From Gnetum montanum (lineage: Eukaryota > Streptophyta > Gnetopsida > Gnetales > Gnetaceae), in the NCBI GenBank assembly GCA_015680685.1, contig MNCI01003042.1:139714-199179 (forward strand): a DNA stretch of 59,466 bases, in the 5' to 3' direction. Made by a program: the position numbers and the translations under genes. This document shows, piece after piece, positions 46,646 through 57,899 of the stretch. The notes under the pieces are model-generated. The model did not search any database, was not told the DNA's origin, and saw only the letters and a program-made list of their open reading frames with translations. The number at the start of each line of letters is the position of its first letter. Within the stretch, counting starts at the first letter, position 1.

Positions 46646-47461
46646 TGATGGGATGCAATATCGCATGGGCCACACTATTGTGTACGCGATATCGCATCCC
46701 ACACGATATCGCGTCGTCCCCCTCGATATCGCGGTGCATCGCAAAGTCTATAAATAAGAGGTGTCTCTCCCTTGTTTTCCATTCTAGGCCTAGACTGTAG
46801 GGAAACTCTGGTAGTTTGATCTCTCCAAAGATAGAATATTTTCCATGTGCCCGTAGTAGGAGCTCCAAAGTGAACGGATCTTTATTCGAGCAAACATTGT
46901 ACCTGAACACAAGTTTGTGTACGGCAATAAAGAAAAACTTCTTGGATAGACCTTGCAGTACATGGAATAGGCTAATTAGGATTTTATTTATTGTTATTTA
47001 CTATTTTCCATTTAATCACTTTATTAGTAATTAAATCTTTCTCAACCCTTCTCTCCTAGTTAAGTGCCTCAGTACAACCGCTTTGAGCACATGCGTTACG
47101 CTTGGTGATCCCATCAACAATTAGCATTTGGTAACCAAGGCTGCATCGGTTTAGGGTGTGAACGGTAAGTGGGAATAAATGTTGACGCTAGGAAAATTAA
47201 GACTTAGTTAGTTAGTTAATCTCTTCAACCCTTTACCTTGTCAGCTTAGGAGATAAAATAGAAAAGACATATAAAAATCATATACCTTGGACTTACTTAA
47301 CCATACCGTGACAAATACAAGTAAGTCTTGGAAGACAACGAATAATTAACCTTAAGTGTTCCATGAGGCATGTAAGCACTTAGTCTATGGAGTTCGACCA
47401 GATCGTGCGTGTTACGCTCGTATTTGTATGGTTGAGTGTAGGGGTACCTTGCCACTCATCA
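46646..47461 (+). repeat. 5' LTR of element A
   Basis: 816 bp, TGATGGGA...CACTCATCA. The GATATC-type array is at 46650-46740, TATAAATA at 46749 and AATAAAG near 46926. Confidence 0.9.
46650..46756 (+). promoter_or_regulatory. U3 promoter of A: GATATC palindromes plus TATA
   Basis: gcaatatcgc, acgcgatatcgc, acgatatcgcg and tcgatatcgcg recur over 90 bp, then TATAAATAAGAGG. CGATATCG is a perfect palindrome. The spacing of about 20 bp suggests bound dimers; this is inferred. Confidence 0.6.
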
Positions 47462-47462
47462 T

Positions 47463-47480
47463 TGGCGCCATTGCTAGGGA
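47463..47480 (+). promoter_or_regulatory. primer-binding site of A (tRNA-Asp type)
   Basis: TGGCGCCATTGCTAGGGA: three changes from the perfect site in E, at positions that are CpG in E or next to it. Confidence 0.8.
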
Positions 47481-47600
47481 CTAAGTGTTTGTGCGCTAAA
47501 TAGAACATAGGATATTACTCAAATCATTGGGAGCTTAAACGAACCTTAGGTTAATTAATAGAAATTATATAATAATTAATTAGCACACTAATAAGACATC

Positions 47601-50050
47601 ATGTCTTCTTCTTCTTCTCACAAGAGCACATCACCTAGGGAGAAGACAAGAAACAGTTGGCAATCTAAAACACATAACCTAAATCAGTCAGGTCCTCAAC
47701 AATATAGGGTGACATATACTCATCCCGATGAGTATATACCTAATTTTACTTTTATCCTCCATCATGATGAACAGATGCGCTAGAGAGACTTGCAAGGTAA
47801 CATAGTGTTACCTCCAGATCGTGCAGTCCCCAACATGCTCCTCCATGCCTTGGCACAGATCAGCATGACTCAGCTCTATGCTAAATACATTATAGGTGAT
47901 TTCGATACAAGGGATTACTATCCTACAGCCATACAATGTATGATGGACTTAACGCAGGAGAGCCAACATACATTGTTGAGGGGCAAAGGGGTCCCACACA
48001 TCCTAAGTTAAATCGAAGATGATGAACCACTTATAATTGGTTCTCTATCGAAAGATGTTCCCCCTCTTAATGATGGTGAGGAGGTGGGGTATCAGAACCT
48101 ATGCTCCACGATACACAACCATGGTTTTGATCCCTGTGAACACCAACTATTCATAGAGGGAACAACAACACATGACAAGGACAAGCACTCAGATCATCAT
48201 CACGATTGAGGCCGAAGCCACAGAAGAGAAGGTAAGAAACATCATCATGGCAATGGTTCTCCTTCTTCTTCGCCTTCATCACATCACTCACCCTTTCCTT
48301 CCACATCAGGGTGCAACCATCAAAAGCATAATGGAGAGGATAAAAGTAAGAGAAATGAAAGACCCCGACGAGAGAGTTGGGAGAGAGGACGAGGGCAATC
48401 AAGGGAATCAAGGCATGAATGAAGGGAAAGTAGGGAACAACGTAGACATCATGAATGTCATGAAAGAGATGATCATGAAGAACCCCTACTTGCCATCCAA
48501 AGCATGCTAGATATAATGGAGGCTGTGAGAATTTCAACAAGGCATCAAAAGGATAGTTGGATCAAGCGCTTAGACATGAACAATATCTCACGCTTCGAAT
48601 GGGGATACAACACGAATTCACAAAATCATTTACAGGAATTCCACGATGCTTGCACCTTGTAGAACATAGAAAATGAGTGGAGAAAACTAAAGTTGTTTCC
48701 CAGGACACTCATTAAGGAAGCAGAGAGTTGGTACTAGTTCTTAGAACCGAAAACCATCAAGAGGTGGAGTATGATGTTAGAACTCTTCAATGATAAGTAT
48801 CAGACGTAATCTAGAGTGTCTAATTTGTGTACGCAAATCCAAGGATGGAATCAAGGTACTCATGAACCCTTGGATGTTGCCATGGGCCGCTACTACGCAT
48901 TGTTACATCGTTTCTTGAGCCATGGTTATGCATAGAGGGATCAACTTCGCCATATCATAGATGGGCTAAGGTATGAAACTAGGAGAACCCTTGGGACTTA
49001 TGCCCAAGGGAGACTATTAGAACTGAGGTCCCATGAAATTCATTACTTGTTGGAATAAGTAGCCAAAGAAGAAGGGGAGCTATGAAAAAAAGAAAGTGCA
49101 GAAGAATATAACCATGATCACTCTCTTCGAAAGAAGGGAGTAAGATTTTTCAATGAAGAGGATGAGTCACCAATCAAAGAGTTGGTGAATAGGAAAACCT
49201 TGCCACTTCAAAAGCTAACAAAAGAAGTAGTAGCTAAGGTAGAGGAAGTATGGAGCTCCTTAGATAGTAATATTGAAACTGTCTTGAAAATTGTAGAAGA
49301 ATCTAAGGAGGAATAAAGTAGTGACAAGGACAAGAAAAGCAGAGAGATTTAGGCCCTGCACGTGACAAGGGTAAGGGGAAAATGAACATCTCCGATGAGG
49401 TTATGGATTTGGACACAGACGATGATGGTGGATGTGAGATCTGCCACTATGACCATCCTAAGGGATGTTGTCCAATCATCTCACATCTACAAGAGTCTAG
49501 GGTGTATGCACTCAACCCGAGACTCAACAGATGGTAGACACCCCAAAGGTTACCTTATCCTCAAGGTAACCCAAGACAGTTCCACCAACCGTTGATGTAC
49601 TATCCAAGTGGAACTCCACCACAACCCATCAGAGAACATCAGTAGTGGCAATTCCCATGGTCATGGGGGATGCCATAGCCTAAACACCAATACCCTTACC
49701 CGTAGCCCTATCCTTATGGTTACTACGTGCAGCAGCAAATTTCTCCAAGTGACTCTATGGGTCACACAACTCCTCAACATTACTACCAAGTCTGGGAGTA
49801 CTTTAGAAGAACTTCTTCTCCTTCGGGAGATGCTCCATACCCATACCATCCTCCTAATCCATCCCCACCTCTTCCATATGTAGTTCCCATAACACCTCCT
49901 ACTCCAACAATGCAAGGGGAACTCCCTACTCAACCGCAGCAAGACAACGCTACGAGAGCCATAAACATTCAACCTGCTGCTAGTTCTGACAATCGTAAAA
50001 AGAGAAGACCTTTCTTCAGAACCAAAAGCCTAGACAATCTCTCACAACAA
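47601..50050 (+). pseudogene. gag polyprotein of element A, broken
   Basis: The start is the ATG at 47601 (MSSSSSHKSTSPREK). The N-terminal module VTYTHPDEYIPNFTF, LQGNIVLPPDRAVPNML runs to a stop at 48012, with a TAG at 47781. A His/Lys-rich linker precedes the Retrotrans_gag core at about 48490-49090 (SWIKRLDMNNISRFEWGYN, KLKLFPRTLIKEAESWY, FNDKYQT, IIDGLRYETRRTLG). The zinc knuckle is CEICHYDHPKGCCP at about 49431. A Pro/Tyr-rich tail (SGDAPYPYHPPNPSPPLPYV) ends at 50050. Compared with the canonical C-x2-C-x4-H-x4-C knuckle, the spacing is C-x2-C-x3-H-x4-C. It forms the particle if intact; about ten stops or shifts. Confidence 0.75.
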
Positions 50051-50137
50051 TAAGCGGTTGAGTCTGTGATCACTCCTCTGACACATAAACCTTCGGAGCT
50101 CCCTTCTGTCCAACAATAGAGCTTAACGTATACGGTT

Positions 50138-50971
50138 ATGTTAACACATACCATAACTGACTGGATTAAGGTAGGCCACCTTCCCATGAAACTATCTAAC
50201 CATGGGAGTCCTTTAATCTACCTCCAAGTCACCGAAAATGAACCACATAAGGCTCTTCTTGACTTAGGTTCTGGAGTCAACTTAATTTCACGAGAGATGT
50301 ATCAAGACTGGAACCTACCCCAACTTAAGAAGAGCAACATTCAACTAGAGTTGGTAGACCAGTCCATCACTATCCCCTTGGGATTGGTGGAGGACATCAT
50401 TACCACTATGTGTGGTTAGTCCTACCTAGCTGATTTCTTGGTGATTGAAGTCAACAACAACAAAGGGGACTTCCCAATTATAATGGGAAGGGCATGGCTG
50501 AGTATAGTAGACGCATGCCTAGGAATTCATGATTTTTCCTTGGAAATCTCTAAGGTAAACATTTATGGAAAGATTGAGAAGAGAAAAGTTCCATGCATCA
50601 CATACAGTGATTCATTGGGTGACGACATTGAGGAATGCACAACATATCCTCCATGCAGCAGGTATGCCCTTGAAACTTTGAGACAAAGATGCCTGTATGT
50701 AGCAACCACACAACAAGTAGTAGACACCCCGTGGTTGACAGCTAGTCGAAAGAGCAATCGAAAAATATGCATGGAACGAACTGGGAAAACAACCCATGCC
50801 AACAACAAAGGCATAAATACATTAGAATATGAGTTTCGCCAACTTCCACCCCTTAATCTAAGAACATCAATGGGGAGAAGTTGGGAAATTTTAAGAAATT
50901 CAAATAGATGCTCATTATTTTGGATCTCTCTCTTTCCATTCAGTCATGGGAGAGATGGCCACCTATGCTAA
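50138..50971 (+). pseudogene. aspartic protease of element A, one in-frame stop
   Basis: MLTHTITDWIKVGHL begins at 50138. The active site is ALLDLGSGVNLISREMY with Asp at 50261-50263, then LELVDQSITIPLGLVEDIIT. A single TAG (50417-50419) replaces Trp of GWSY; the same frame then runs on through DFPIIMGRAWLSIVDACLGI to the stop at 50971. It is the only protease here that keeps the catalytic Asp followed by LGSG. The C-terminal extension (RCLYVATTQQ, LEYEFRQLPPLNL) matches the linker that precedes RT in J. Coding then ends, which locates the loss of pol to the protease-RT linker. Confidence 0.85.
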
Positions 50972-50997
50972 TCACTTGGGGCCCTTAGTTCCTTTTA

Positions 50998-51165
50998 AGT
51001 TTTTGTTTTACAAGTTTTTGTTTTACATGTTTTTGTTTTATATATTTTTGTTTTACATATTTTTGTTTCACGTTTTTGTTTTACACGTTTTTGTTTTACA
51101 TGTTTTTGTTTTACACATTTTTGTTTTACAAATTTCTTTAACTTTTCTTATTTTTGTTTTACAAC
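50998..51165 (+). repeat. tandem repeat, about 10 copies of TTTTTGTTTTACA(N)n
   Basis: The unit is about 15 bp (tttttgttttacatg with variants), directly after the protease. A decayed block is at the same place in H. Confidence 0.85.
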
Positions 51166-52780
51166 ATTGTTATACTTTTTCATTTTGTGTGTGTCTATGT
51201 GTGTGTGTGTGTTATCCACCCTGTAAGTTTGTCACCCAATAAGTGTTCTTCATGATGGTATGAATTGTTTTCATGTTGATTGCTAATGTTTGGTTTTTAC
51301 CTTTAAGTCACATTATTGATGCTAAGGTATGTTCTTTTGATATGGCAGGCAATGAGATCACTCCATCCATCCATCCATCAAGTCTATGGTTTCCCTTGGC
51401 TTGGAAATGTANAAGTTGAGCAAATAAAAATAACAAAGTCTTTGCATGGTGTGGTTCTCACGCATAAACACATAAAACAAAAAAACAAAAAAAAAGAAGA
51501 AAGTACAAAAAGAAAAATAACAAGAGAAGAAGAGTGAGAATTCAAAGCACACCCCTTATACAAAATAATTCCTTGGGCTACATGCACTGGTTATGGAACT
51601 CAAAATAAAAATGTTCCCTCTAACTAAGGCCCTTCTCACTTCCCATTTTCTTTTTCTTGTTCCATCGGAATGGTGGTGGCTCTTGAGTTAAGGCATTCTT
51701 GTTACTTCAAGAGGATGGTTTGGCCAAATGCATTAATGTGAAGTCACTGGAAGTGGTTTTTTTAAGGCCAAACTTGGAATGGGAATTGCTAAGTCACATT
51801 AATCATGACCTACACAAGGGGTTGTACACCACCTTGTTCTTGGGATTCCATTCCATTCTCTCCTTTCCATCCTTCTCTCCATTATTCACCTCATTGCCAG
51901 TTGTATCATTAGTGTATATATTTTGGTTGATGCATTATTTTCTTTTTGGTAAATTCTTGTGATTAAGATTTTAACTCTTGTTTCAAATGACATTCTTAGA
52001 GCCTACGGACTCTTTGAATGTGGGTTTGTCAGGGCATTAAGGGCATGAGCCTGCTTTGGGGAGGACCCATTGACATTCCTCTTTGGTGCACCAGTTAAAT
52101 TATTTCCCCTAACATTTTTGCAATCTAATTTATTTTGTTCATTTCCATCTTAACATCCATTTCATCAATGTTATCGTTGTCTCTTTTTCTTTCTCCATTC
52201 TATCACTACCAAAGGTTCGTGATTGGTCATGGGGGTATAGGGCCCAATTTTTTCAATTTTCTCCTAACCCCTACACCTTCGGTAGTTACCCATATTATAT
52301 CTCCAGATCTGTATAAGCCATACCACAACCTAAGCCAATGGACCTTTCATCGTAGCAAGGTATCAACTACATTGAAATTCATTTACCCTTGCTAATATAA
52401 GATTGTGTTGTGTGTAGATGGAAATCATACAACAACAGATGGGATCTAGAACAAACACTTGGAATGGAGCTGTGCTGGAAGCAGCTATGCAAGGAGCAAG
52501 ATCGATAGTGCGCTTACGGATGGACAATGAAAGGTGCAATCTTGGCATTGGCAGCAGCAACACTTCTCTCTCTCTCTCTCTCTTTTAGCTATCAAATGAG
52601 GCCTAATGTCAATGTAATAAGGTGTTCACTCTTGTTGTCATGAACACCAGTTTTGACATGTCTTGTAATGATGATCTGTTCACATGTCATCCCACTAGTT
52701 TCATTTGCGTCAATAATCCCATACCATCCCAACATTTTGTAAGCAGCTCGAGGATGAGTTTTCATTCAGTCATGGGGGTA
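51166..52780 (+). other. long non-coding 3' region of element A ending in the polypurine tract
   Basis: No ORF of substance. Landmarks are (CCAT)n at 51361-51380, an N at 51412, a segment from 51660 that matches 1-1172, a (CT)n tract at 52564-52586 and the polypurine tract 'catgggggta' at 52771-52780. Conservation between A, F and H suggests a packaging or priming role; this is inferred. Confidence 0.6.
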
Positions 52781-53308
52781 TGATGGGACGCGATATCACA
52801 TGGGCCGATATATCACATCCACCAAGATATCGCATCCCACGCGATATCGCGGTGTGCTGCAAAGTCTATAAATAAGAGGTAGCTCTCCCTTGTTTTCCAT
52901 TCTAGGCCTAGACCGTAGGGAAACTCTGGCAGTTTGATCTCTCCAGAGATAGAATATTTTCCATGTGCCTGCAATAGGAACTCCAAAGTGAACAGATCTT
53001 TATTTGAGTCAATAATCCCATACCGTCCCAACATTTTGTAAGGAACTCAGGGATGAGTTTTCATTTAATCATGGGGGTATGATGGGACGCGATATCACAT
53101 GGGCCGCAATATCGCGTCCACCGCGATATCACATCCCACGCGATATCGCGGTGTTTCGCAAAGTCTATAAATAAGAGACAGCTCTCCCTTGTTTTCCATT
53201 CTAGGCCTAGACCGTAGGGAAACTCTGGCAGTTTGATCTCTCTAGAGATAGAATATTTTCCATGTGCCTGCAATAGGAACTCCAAAGTGAACAGATCTTT
53301 ATTCGAGC
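52711..53308 (+). repeat. 299-bp tandem duplication spanning polypurine tract and U3
   Basis: Unit 52711-53009 is repeated at 53010-53308: 'caataatcccatacc' starts both, each contains the polypurine tract, the LTR start (52781 and 53080), the GATATC array and a TATA box (52867 and 53166). The join reads 'tttatttgagtcaataat' where the LTR normally has 'tttattcgagcaaatatt'. Confidence 0.85.
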
Positions 53309-53648
53309 AAATATTGTACCTGAACACATGTTTGTGTACGACAATAAAGACGAACTTCGGCTCAATAGGATTTTATTTACTATTATTTATTGTTTATCAT
53401 TTAAATGCTTTATTAGTAATCAATTCTCTCTCAACCCTTCTCTCCTAGTTAAGTGCCTCAGTACGACCACTTCGAGCACGTGCGTTACGCTTNTACCGTG
53501 AAAAATAAAAGTATAGGAAGACAACGAATAATTAATCTTAAGTGTTCCATGAGGCATGTAGGCACTTAGTCGACGGAGTTTGACTAGATCGTGCGTGTTA
53601 CGCCTCATATTCGTATGGTTGAGTGTAGGGGTACCTCGCCACTAATCA
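52781..53648 (+). repeat. 3' LTR of element A, with duplicated U3 and a gap at N
   Basis: It starts TGATGGGACG (also at 53080) and ends CACTAATCA. The N at 53493 lies where 47104-47303 of the 5' LTR, about 200 bp, is missing. The rest matches the 5' LTR. Confidence 0.85.
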
Positions 53649-54005
53649 TTGGTACATGTGTTTAAAAAAATAAAGAACATATAAAGTAAAATTTAGTTTA
53701 ATTCTTTATGTTACAATGGAGGAAAATAGTCTTAGTCTTTATTACCATGATGCAAAGTGTCTAGGTAAAATACCCTTGCATAAAGACTTTGTACAATTGA
53801 TTGTAACCATAGTGTAGGCTCTTGTTGACTATTTACTAAGAATATGACAATAAACTAATAGAGCTTTGCTAAAATTAATGAAAATGATACCTGAAATGTG
53901 GTTGGTAAGTCTATATTTATATGCATTTATAATTGATGTGTCAACATAGTTGCTTTCATGCATCACTGGCTACGTTGATGTAGTTAACAAGAAGACTATT
54001 CATCA

Positions 54006-55440
54006 TCATCTAATAAGTGAAGTAATAAAAGATTAAAGATATGCTTTCTTCTATTTTGTATCATTCTTTGTATGTTTGTAATCAAGTAGTATTTCAAGAT
54101 ACTTATCTCTCACCCCTATTCATCTTCTTCACTACTTTACAATCTTGGGTAAGGGTTTCTTCTAATAGCTTTCTTAAATCTTGCTAATGAAAGGAACAAG
54201 TATCACATCTTCAAAATTATGCTTAAAAATAATTAATTTAATCATTCCATGGGTTATGTGAAGAATAAAATGAATCACTTAAAAATCCTAAACAAATAAA
54301 TAATTATAAAACCCTATAAGCCATGTGAATTAACTTAAATAACTTGTTTAGAAAAATTCACATTTAACATATTCATGTCCTTTAGTGTTAAATACATCAT
54401 TACATTAAAGATTTATATAAGATCTATATTTATGGCCAAAATAAAAATATCCATTAGTGACCAAAAAATGAAATGAAATACATTAAGATAATTTAATCTT
54501 CTAACTTATATTAATCTAGAAGAAATTTTAGGTAGTAAAAGAATTACTTGGCTATCATGACTTAAAAAAAAATCAACTAAATAAAATTTGTATTTTTTGA
54601 AAGATTAAGAGTTTATCTATAATTTGTAAAAGATAAGTAATTCAAAAGATATCTAGAAGCTAAGGTTATGATGTATTCTTTCATATCTATAAAAAATCAG
54701 GATAATTCTAGTAGTAAAAATTTGAGAGATGATAACTCAAAAGTTGTTAAGTTGATAATGCTAAAATTTTAACTAAACCTTCCCACAAATATTATCTTTC
54801 AAATAAATATAATATAACATAAAATCACTATGCAATGAGAGAGAAATGATCTAATAATTAACCATCATTCATTTTGGTAAAAATTTAGGATTTAGAAAAT
54901 ATGCCAAATTATAGAACTAATTTCTCCCAAATCAGAATAGATATTAAATTGAAGTTTTAGCTTGACATAGCCATGTGTTCTAGATTTCTAATAAATCTAT
55001 AATAACTAAAAAAAGTTTCAAAATTACTAAGGTATAATCAAAATAATGAATGTCCCCAATTTTGATTATTCAAATTCCAAGATTGAGTAAATAATAATGA
55101 ATGATGTTGATGAATTAATGAAAGATTGATGAATGGATGATGAAATAATCAAATTCTTACTGAAATTATATTGATGATTTCATGATAAAAATTTCAAAGA
55201 AATTCCTTGAATATATATATATATATATATATATNAAGTATGCTAAAAATAATCCAATATGGCCCTAATGACAAAAAACCTTAAAAATTTAATATATATA
55301 TGGATTGAGATCAAAATAACATAAAAATACCCATAAATATAGAAATTTCTTATATTCTATTAAAATAAAATTCTATGATATATTAAAAACAAAAAATTAT
55401 TGTCTTTTACTTTAAAAACTAATAATCCTTTCTTAGAGTG
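54006..55440. other. AT-rich unassigned sequence with (AT)n
   Basis: Very AT-rich, with no ORF or element recognised. (AT)n occupies about 55210-55234 and ends in an N at 55235, probably an assembly uncertainty in the microsatellite. Confidence 0.5.
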
Positions 55441-55451
55441 GAAGGTAATCT

Positions 55452-57060
55452 TCATTCTTTATCTTTGCTTTTTCCTCTCTTTGTCATGCTTTGACTTCCT
55501 CTAGATTCATTAAGGTACTTGATTGTATGAGACAAGATATTTTTTATTTGTAAGTTAGCAAGTTTCTCTTTTGAACTAATGCGAATGATTTTAATAGTTT
55601 CTTCTTTTACTTCTTGCTCAATGAAATAGTATTTGATGTCAATGTATTTGGAATTTTTATTATGCAAATGGTCTTAGGATAGTTGAATTGTTATTGTATT
55701 ATCACTATAAAAATTTTTAGAGAGATCAACTTTGAATCCTAAGTATAAGAGGAGTTTATTTAACCAAAGTACTTGTTAGAGGCATTCGACCATGGTAATA
55801 ATTTTGCTTTACAAGTGGATACGCTAATGGATGATTGTTTCTTTGATTTTCAGTATATTGGATTTCTTCCATGCATAATGAGAGCTCCTAATGTGGATTT
55901 TCTGTCATCATTATCTCTTGTTTAATCAAAATCTTAATATGTATGAAGCTTATTGTCTCCTTTATAGTTCTGGATCACAAAATTGCAAGTTTCTTTTACA
56001 TACTTGAGGAGATGCACAAGTGCTTGCATGTGAGGTTGTCTTTGATCTTGCATGAATTTGAATAAGTATGATGTTGCATATTCTAAATCTAGTCTAGTGT
56101 GGCAGAGAAATTGAATTGACCCAATCATGGTTTTATACATGGTTGCATCTATGATAGGAGTCTTCTCTTTGTTAGTTAACTTTAAACTATATTGCAAAGG
56201 ACTGCTAATTGGATTCTCATTCTTTAGATTGAATTTTTCAATGATGGAATTTGCATATATGGTTTGATGAATCTTCATTTACTCCTTATCTTGGCTTACT
56301 TCAATTCCTAGGAAGTATTTGAGTTCTCTAAGGTCCTTCATTTTGAATTCATTTTTCATGTCATTCTTGAACTCTTCTGCTAGCCTTTTATTGATGAAAA
56401 TAAAGATAATGTCAACTATATATAGTGATATGATGATGAAATCATCTCCTACTTTTTTGAAACATAGTCTTGGTTCAAACATGTAATTTTGATAATTATT
56501 TCCAAGGAGATAGTCATTAATTCTCTAGAACTAGGCCTTGGGTGCTCGCTTTAGGTCATATAAAGCTTTCTTAAGTTTGTACACTTTATTCTCTTTTCCT
56601 TTGATAACATAACCTTTAGGCTAATAGATGTATACTTCTTCTTTGATTTATGCATTTAGAAATGTTAAGTTGACACCCATTTGTTGAAACTTTAAATCTT
56701 TATGTATTGCTATGGAGAGAATGTGCTTAATGGATTCAAATTTTGCCATTGGTGCAAAGATTTCTTCAAATTTTATGTGTTTCATTTATTTTAATTTTCT
56801 TGCCACAAGTCTTGCTTTGTGTGTTATGACTTCTCCTTTCTCAGTGTACTTTGTTCTATATAATTACTTACAATTAATAACCTTTTTATCTTTGGGTTGT
56901 CCACTAATTCTCATTTGTTATTTCTTAGGATGACATTGTTTTCTTTGTCCATGACTTCTTTCTAAAATTTAAATTTCATGACTTCATTGACATTGGTTGA
57001 TTCACTTGAGATTGTTGAATATGCCATATTTATAATATTATGAGTTTTTTTAGTTCTTCT
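55452..57060 (-). pseudogene. Ty1/copia reverse transcriptase and RNase H, broken
   Basis: RT starts near 57000 (LVDNPK, family WELVDLPKxKK). It continues KVMLSKEKR...CTNLRKLYMT at about 56560 (family: VCKLKKALYGLKQ) and 56482-56279 (MFEPRLCFKK, LAEEFKNDMKNEFKMKDLRE, YFLGIEVSQ). The catalytic YVDD is YIVD (about 56420), so the first Asp is Val. 56278-55934 has KFNLKNENPISSPL, YKTMIGSIQFL. RNase H follows with DNDDRKSTLG, KSKKQSSISVSTCKAK and KIPNTLTS...YFIEQEVKEE, matching DxDDRKSTSGY, SKKQxTVALSSxEAE and KHIDIxYHFI. Dead copy. Confidence 0.82.
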
Positions 57061-57147
57061 TTTAAAATTTGTATCTAGCATTTGAGTGCAAGGAAGATCT
57101 CTTTGAACTCAAGTTTTTGAACTTTGATATATGTCTAAATTCTCTTA

Positions 57148-57899
57148 CTATTTGAGAAATTCACTTATACTGAACTTTGTGTTATAAAATATAATAGATC
57201 TTGAAACATGCCATTTTTGATTCATTGGGTTGTAGCACACATATTCATTGGTATGCAAATCATAACCAAGAAAGATGCATTTCATTCCTCTATTTTCAAG
57301 TTTGTTAATGAATTTTTTTGGGGCCTTTACATAGCATTGACACCCAAATATTCTCATATGACTTAGGTTAGAAATCTTGTTGTATAGAACTTCATATGGA
57401 GATCTATCTTTATTGCTTTGGATTATGATTTGATTAAAAATGTAACAAGCAGCAATGATGGCCATACTCCAATATTGATTAGGCAATGAGACATGCTTTA
57501 GTAAACACCTTGCCATCTCTTGTATTGTTCTATTCTTTCTTTTAACTACTGCATTTGATTTCAAGCTATATTCACATGTGGTCTGATGAAAGATGCCATT
57601 TTCTTCATAGAACTTGTCAAATTCTTTCTTTATTAATTTAACTTATTTATCTTATCTAATGGTCTTAATCTTGACATTCATGGAGTTTTCAATAATTTTT
57701 TATAAATTTTTAAAGTATTTGATAGCTTCATCCTTTACTTCAAATTATAAGTTCAAGTGTATCTTGAGTAGTTTACTATGACCATAAAATAATCTCCTAT
57801 TGAAATGGTGGGCATTAGCTCAATAGATCTTTATGTAGAAGATCAAATGGTTTTTCCTTCTTTATCATGTGTGAGTTGTGAGGAGAATTTGTTTGCTTT
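57148..57899 (-). pseudogene. Ty1/copia integrase, 5' truncated
   Basis: 57564-57148 is open: VVKRKNRTIQEMARCLLKHV, YWSMAIIAACYIFNQ, RSPYEVLYNKISNLSHMRIF, GCQCYVKAPKKF, CIFLGYDLHTNEYVCYNP. It matches NGVVERKNRTIxEMAR, FWAEAVxTAxYLxNR, TPYExWYGxKPxxxHLRxFGCxxYV, FxGYxxxxKxYRLYNP. The catalytic Glu of VERKN is Lys. Upstream (57570-57890) KPFDLLHKDLL and VNYSRYT match the first catalytic Asp (here within HKDL) and DDYSRYTW, after a frameshift. It ends where E begins. Confidence 0.85.

Larger units (their letters stand above)
46646..53648 (+). mobile_element. gag-pro LTR retrotransposon A (no reverse transcriptase or integrase)
   Basis: The 5' LTR, PBS, gag, protease, a long untranslated 3' region, PPT and 3' LTR are all present. 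Flanks are CTGGT (46641-46645) and TTGGT (53649-53653), a target duplication with one change. After the protease tail at 50971 there is no pol; about 1.8 kb of non-coding sequence leads to the 3' LTR. H has the same organisation, so the lack of pol is a family trait and not a chance deletion. The 3' LTR has a 299-bp tandem duplication and an N at 53493 marking about 200 missing bases. Confidence 0.88.
46141..54005 (-). repeat. LTR D (L family), minus orientation, split by element A
   Basis: The LTR parts are 46141-46645 and 53654-54005. They join across element A into about 850 bp and align with the L LTR: 46320-46420 with 9445-9500, and 53654-53960 with 9735-10030. It starts TGATAATG and ends ATTCATCA on the plus strand. 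No convincing internal sequence follows on the right, so it may be a solo LTR. Confidence 0.75.
55450..57899 (-). mobile_element. Ty1/copia retrotransposon pol remnant
   Basis: Integrase, RT and RNase H occur in copia order (integrase first) on the minus strand. The right end is cut by the LTR of element E at 57900. The left end finishes after RNase H near 55450. No LTR of this element was found. Frames are broken. Confidence 0.85.

Noticed and set aside
46535-46910. Minus-strand ORFs in LTRs (also at 52813-53034, 53061-53327 and 57843-58082), similar to each other
   Set aside because: Their similarity comes from the LTR sequence; they span promoter and U3 array antisense and have no protein family match.
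48151-48540. 129-codon minus-strand ORF, long for the window
   Set aside because: It is antisense to the gag linker and core of A, which is supported by homology with B, C and H.
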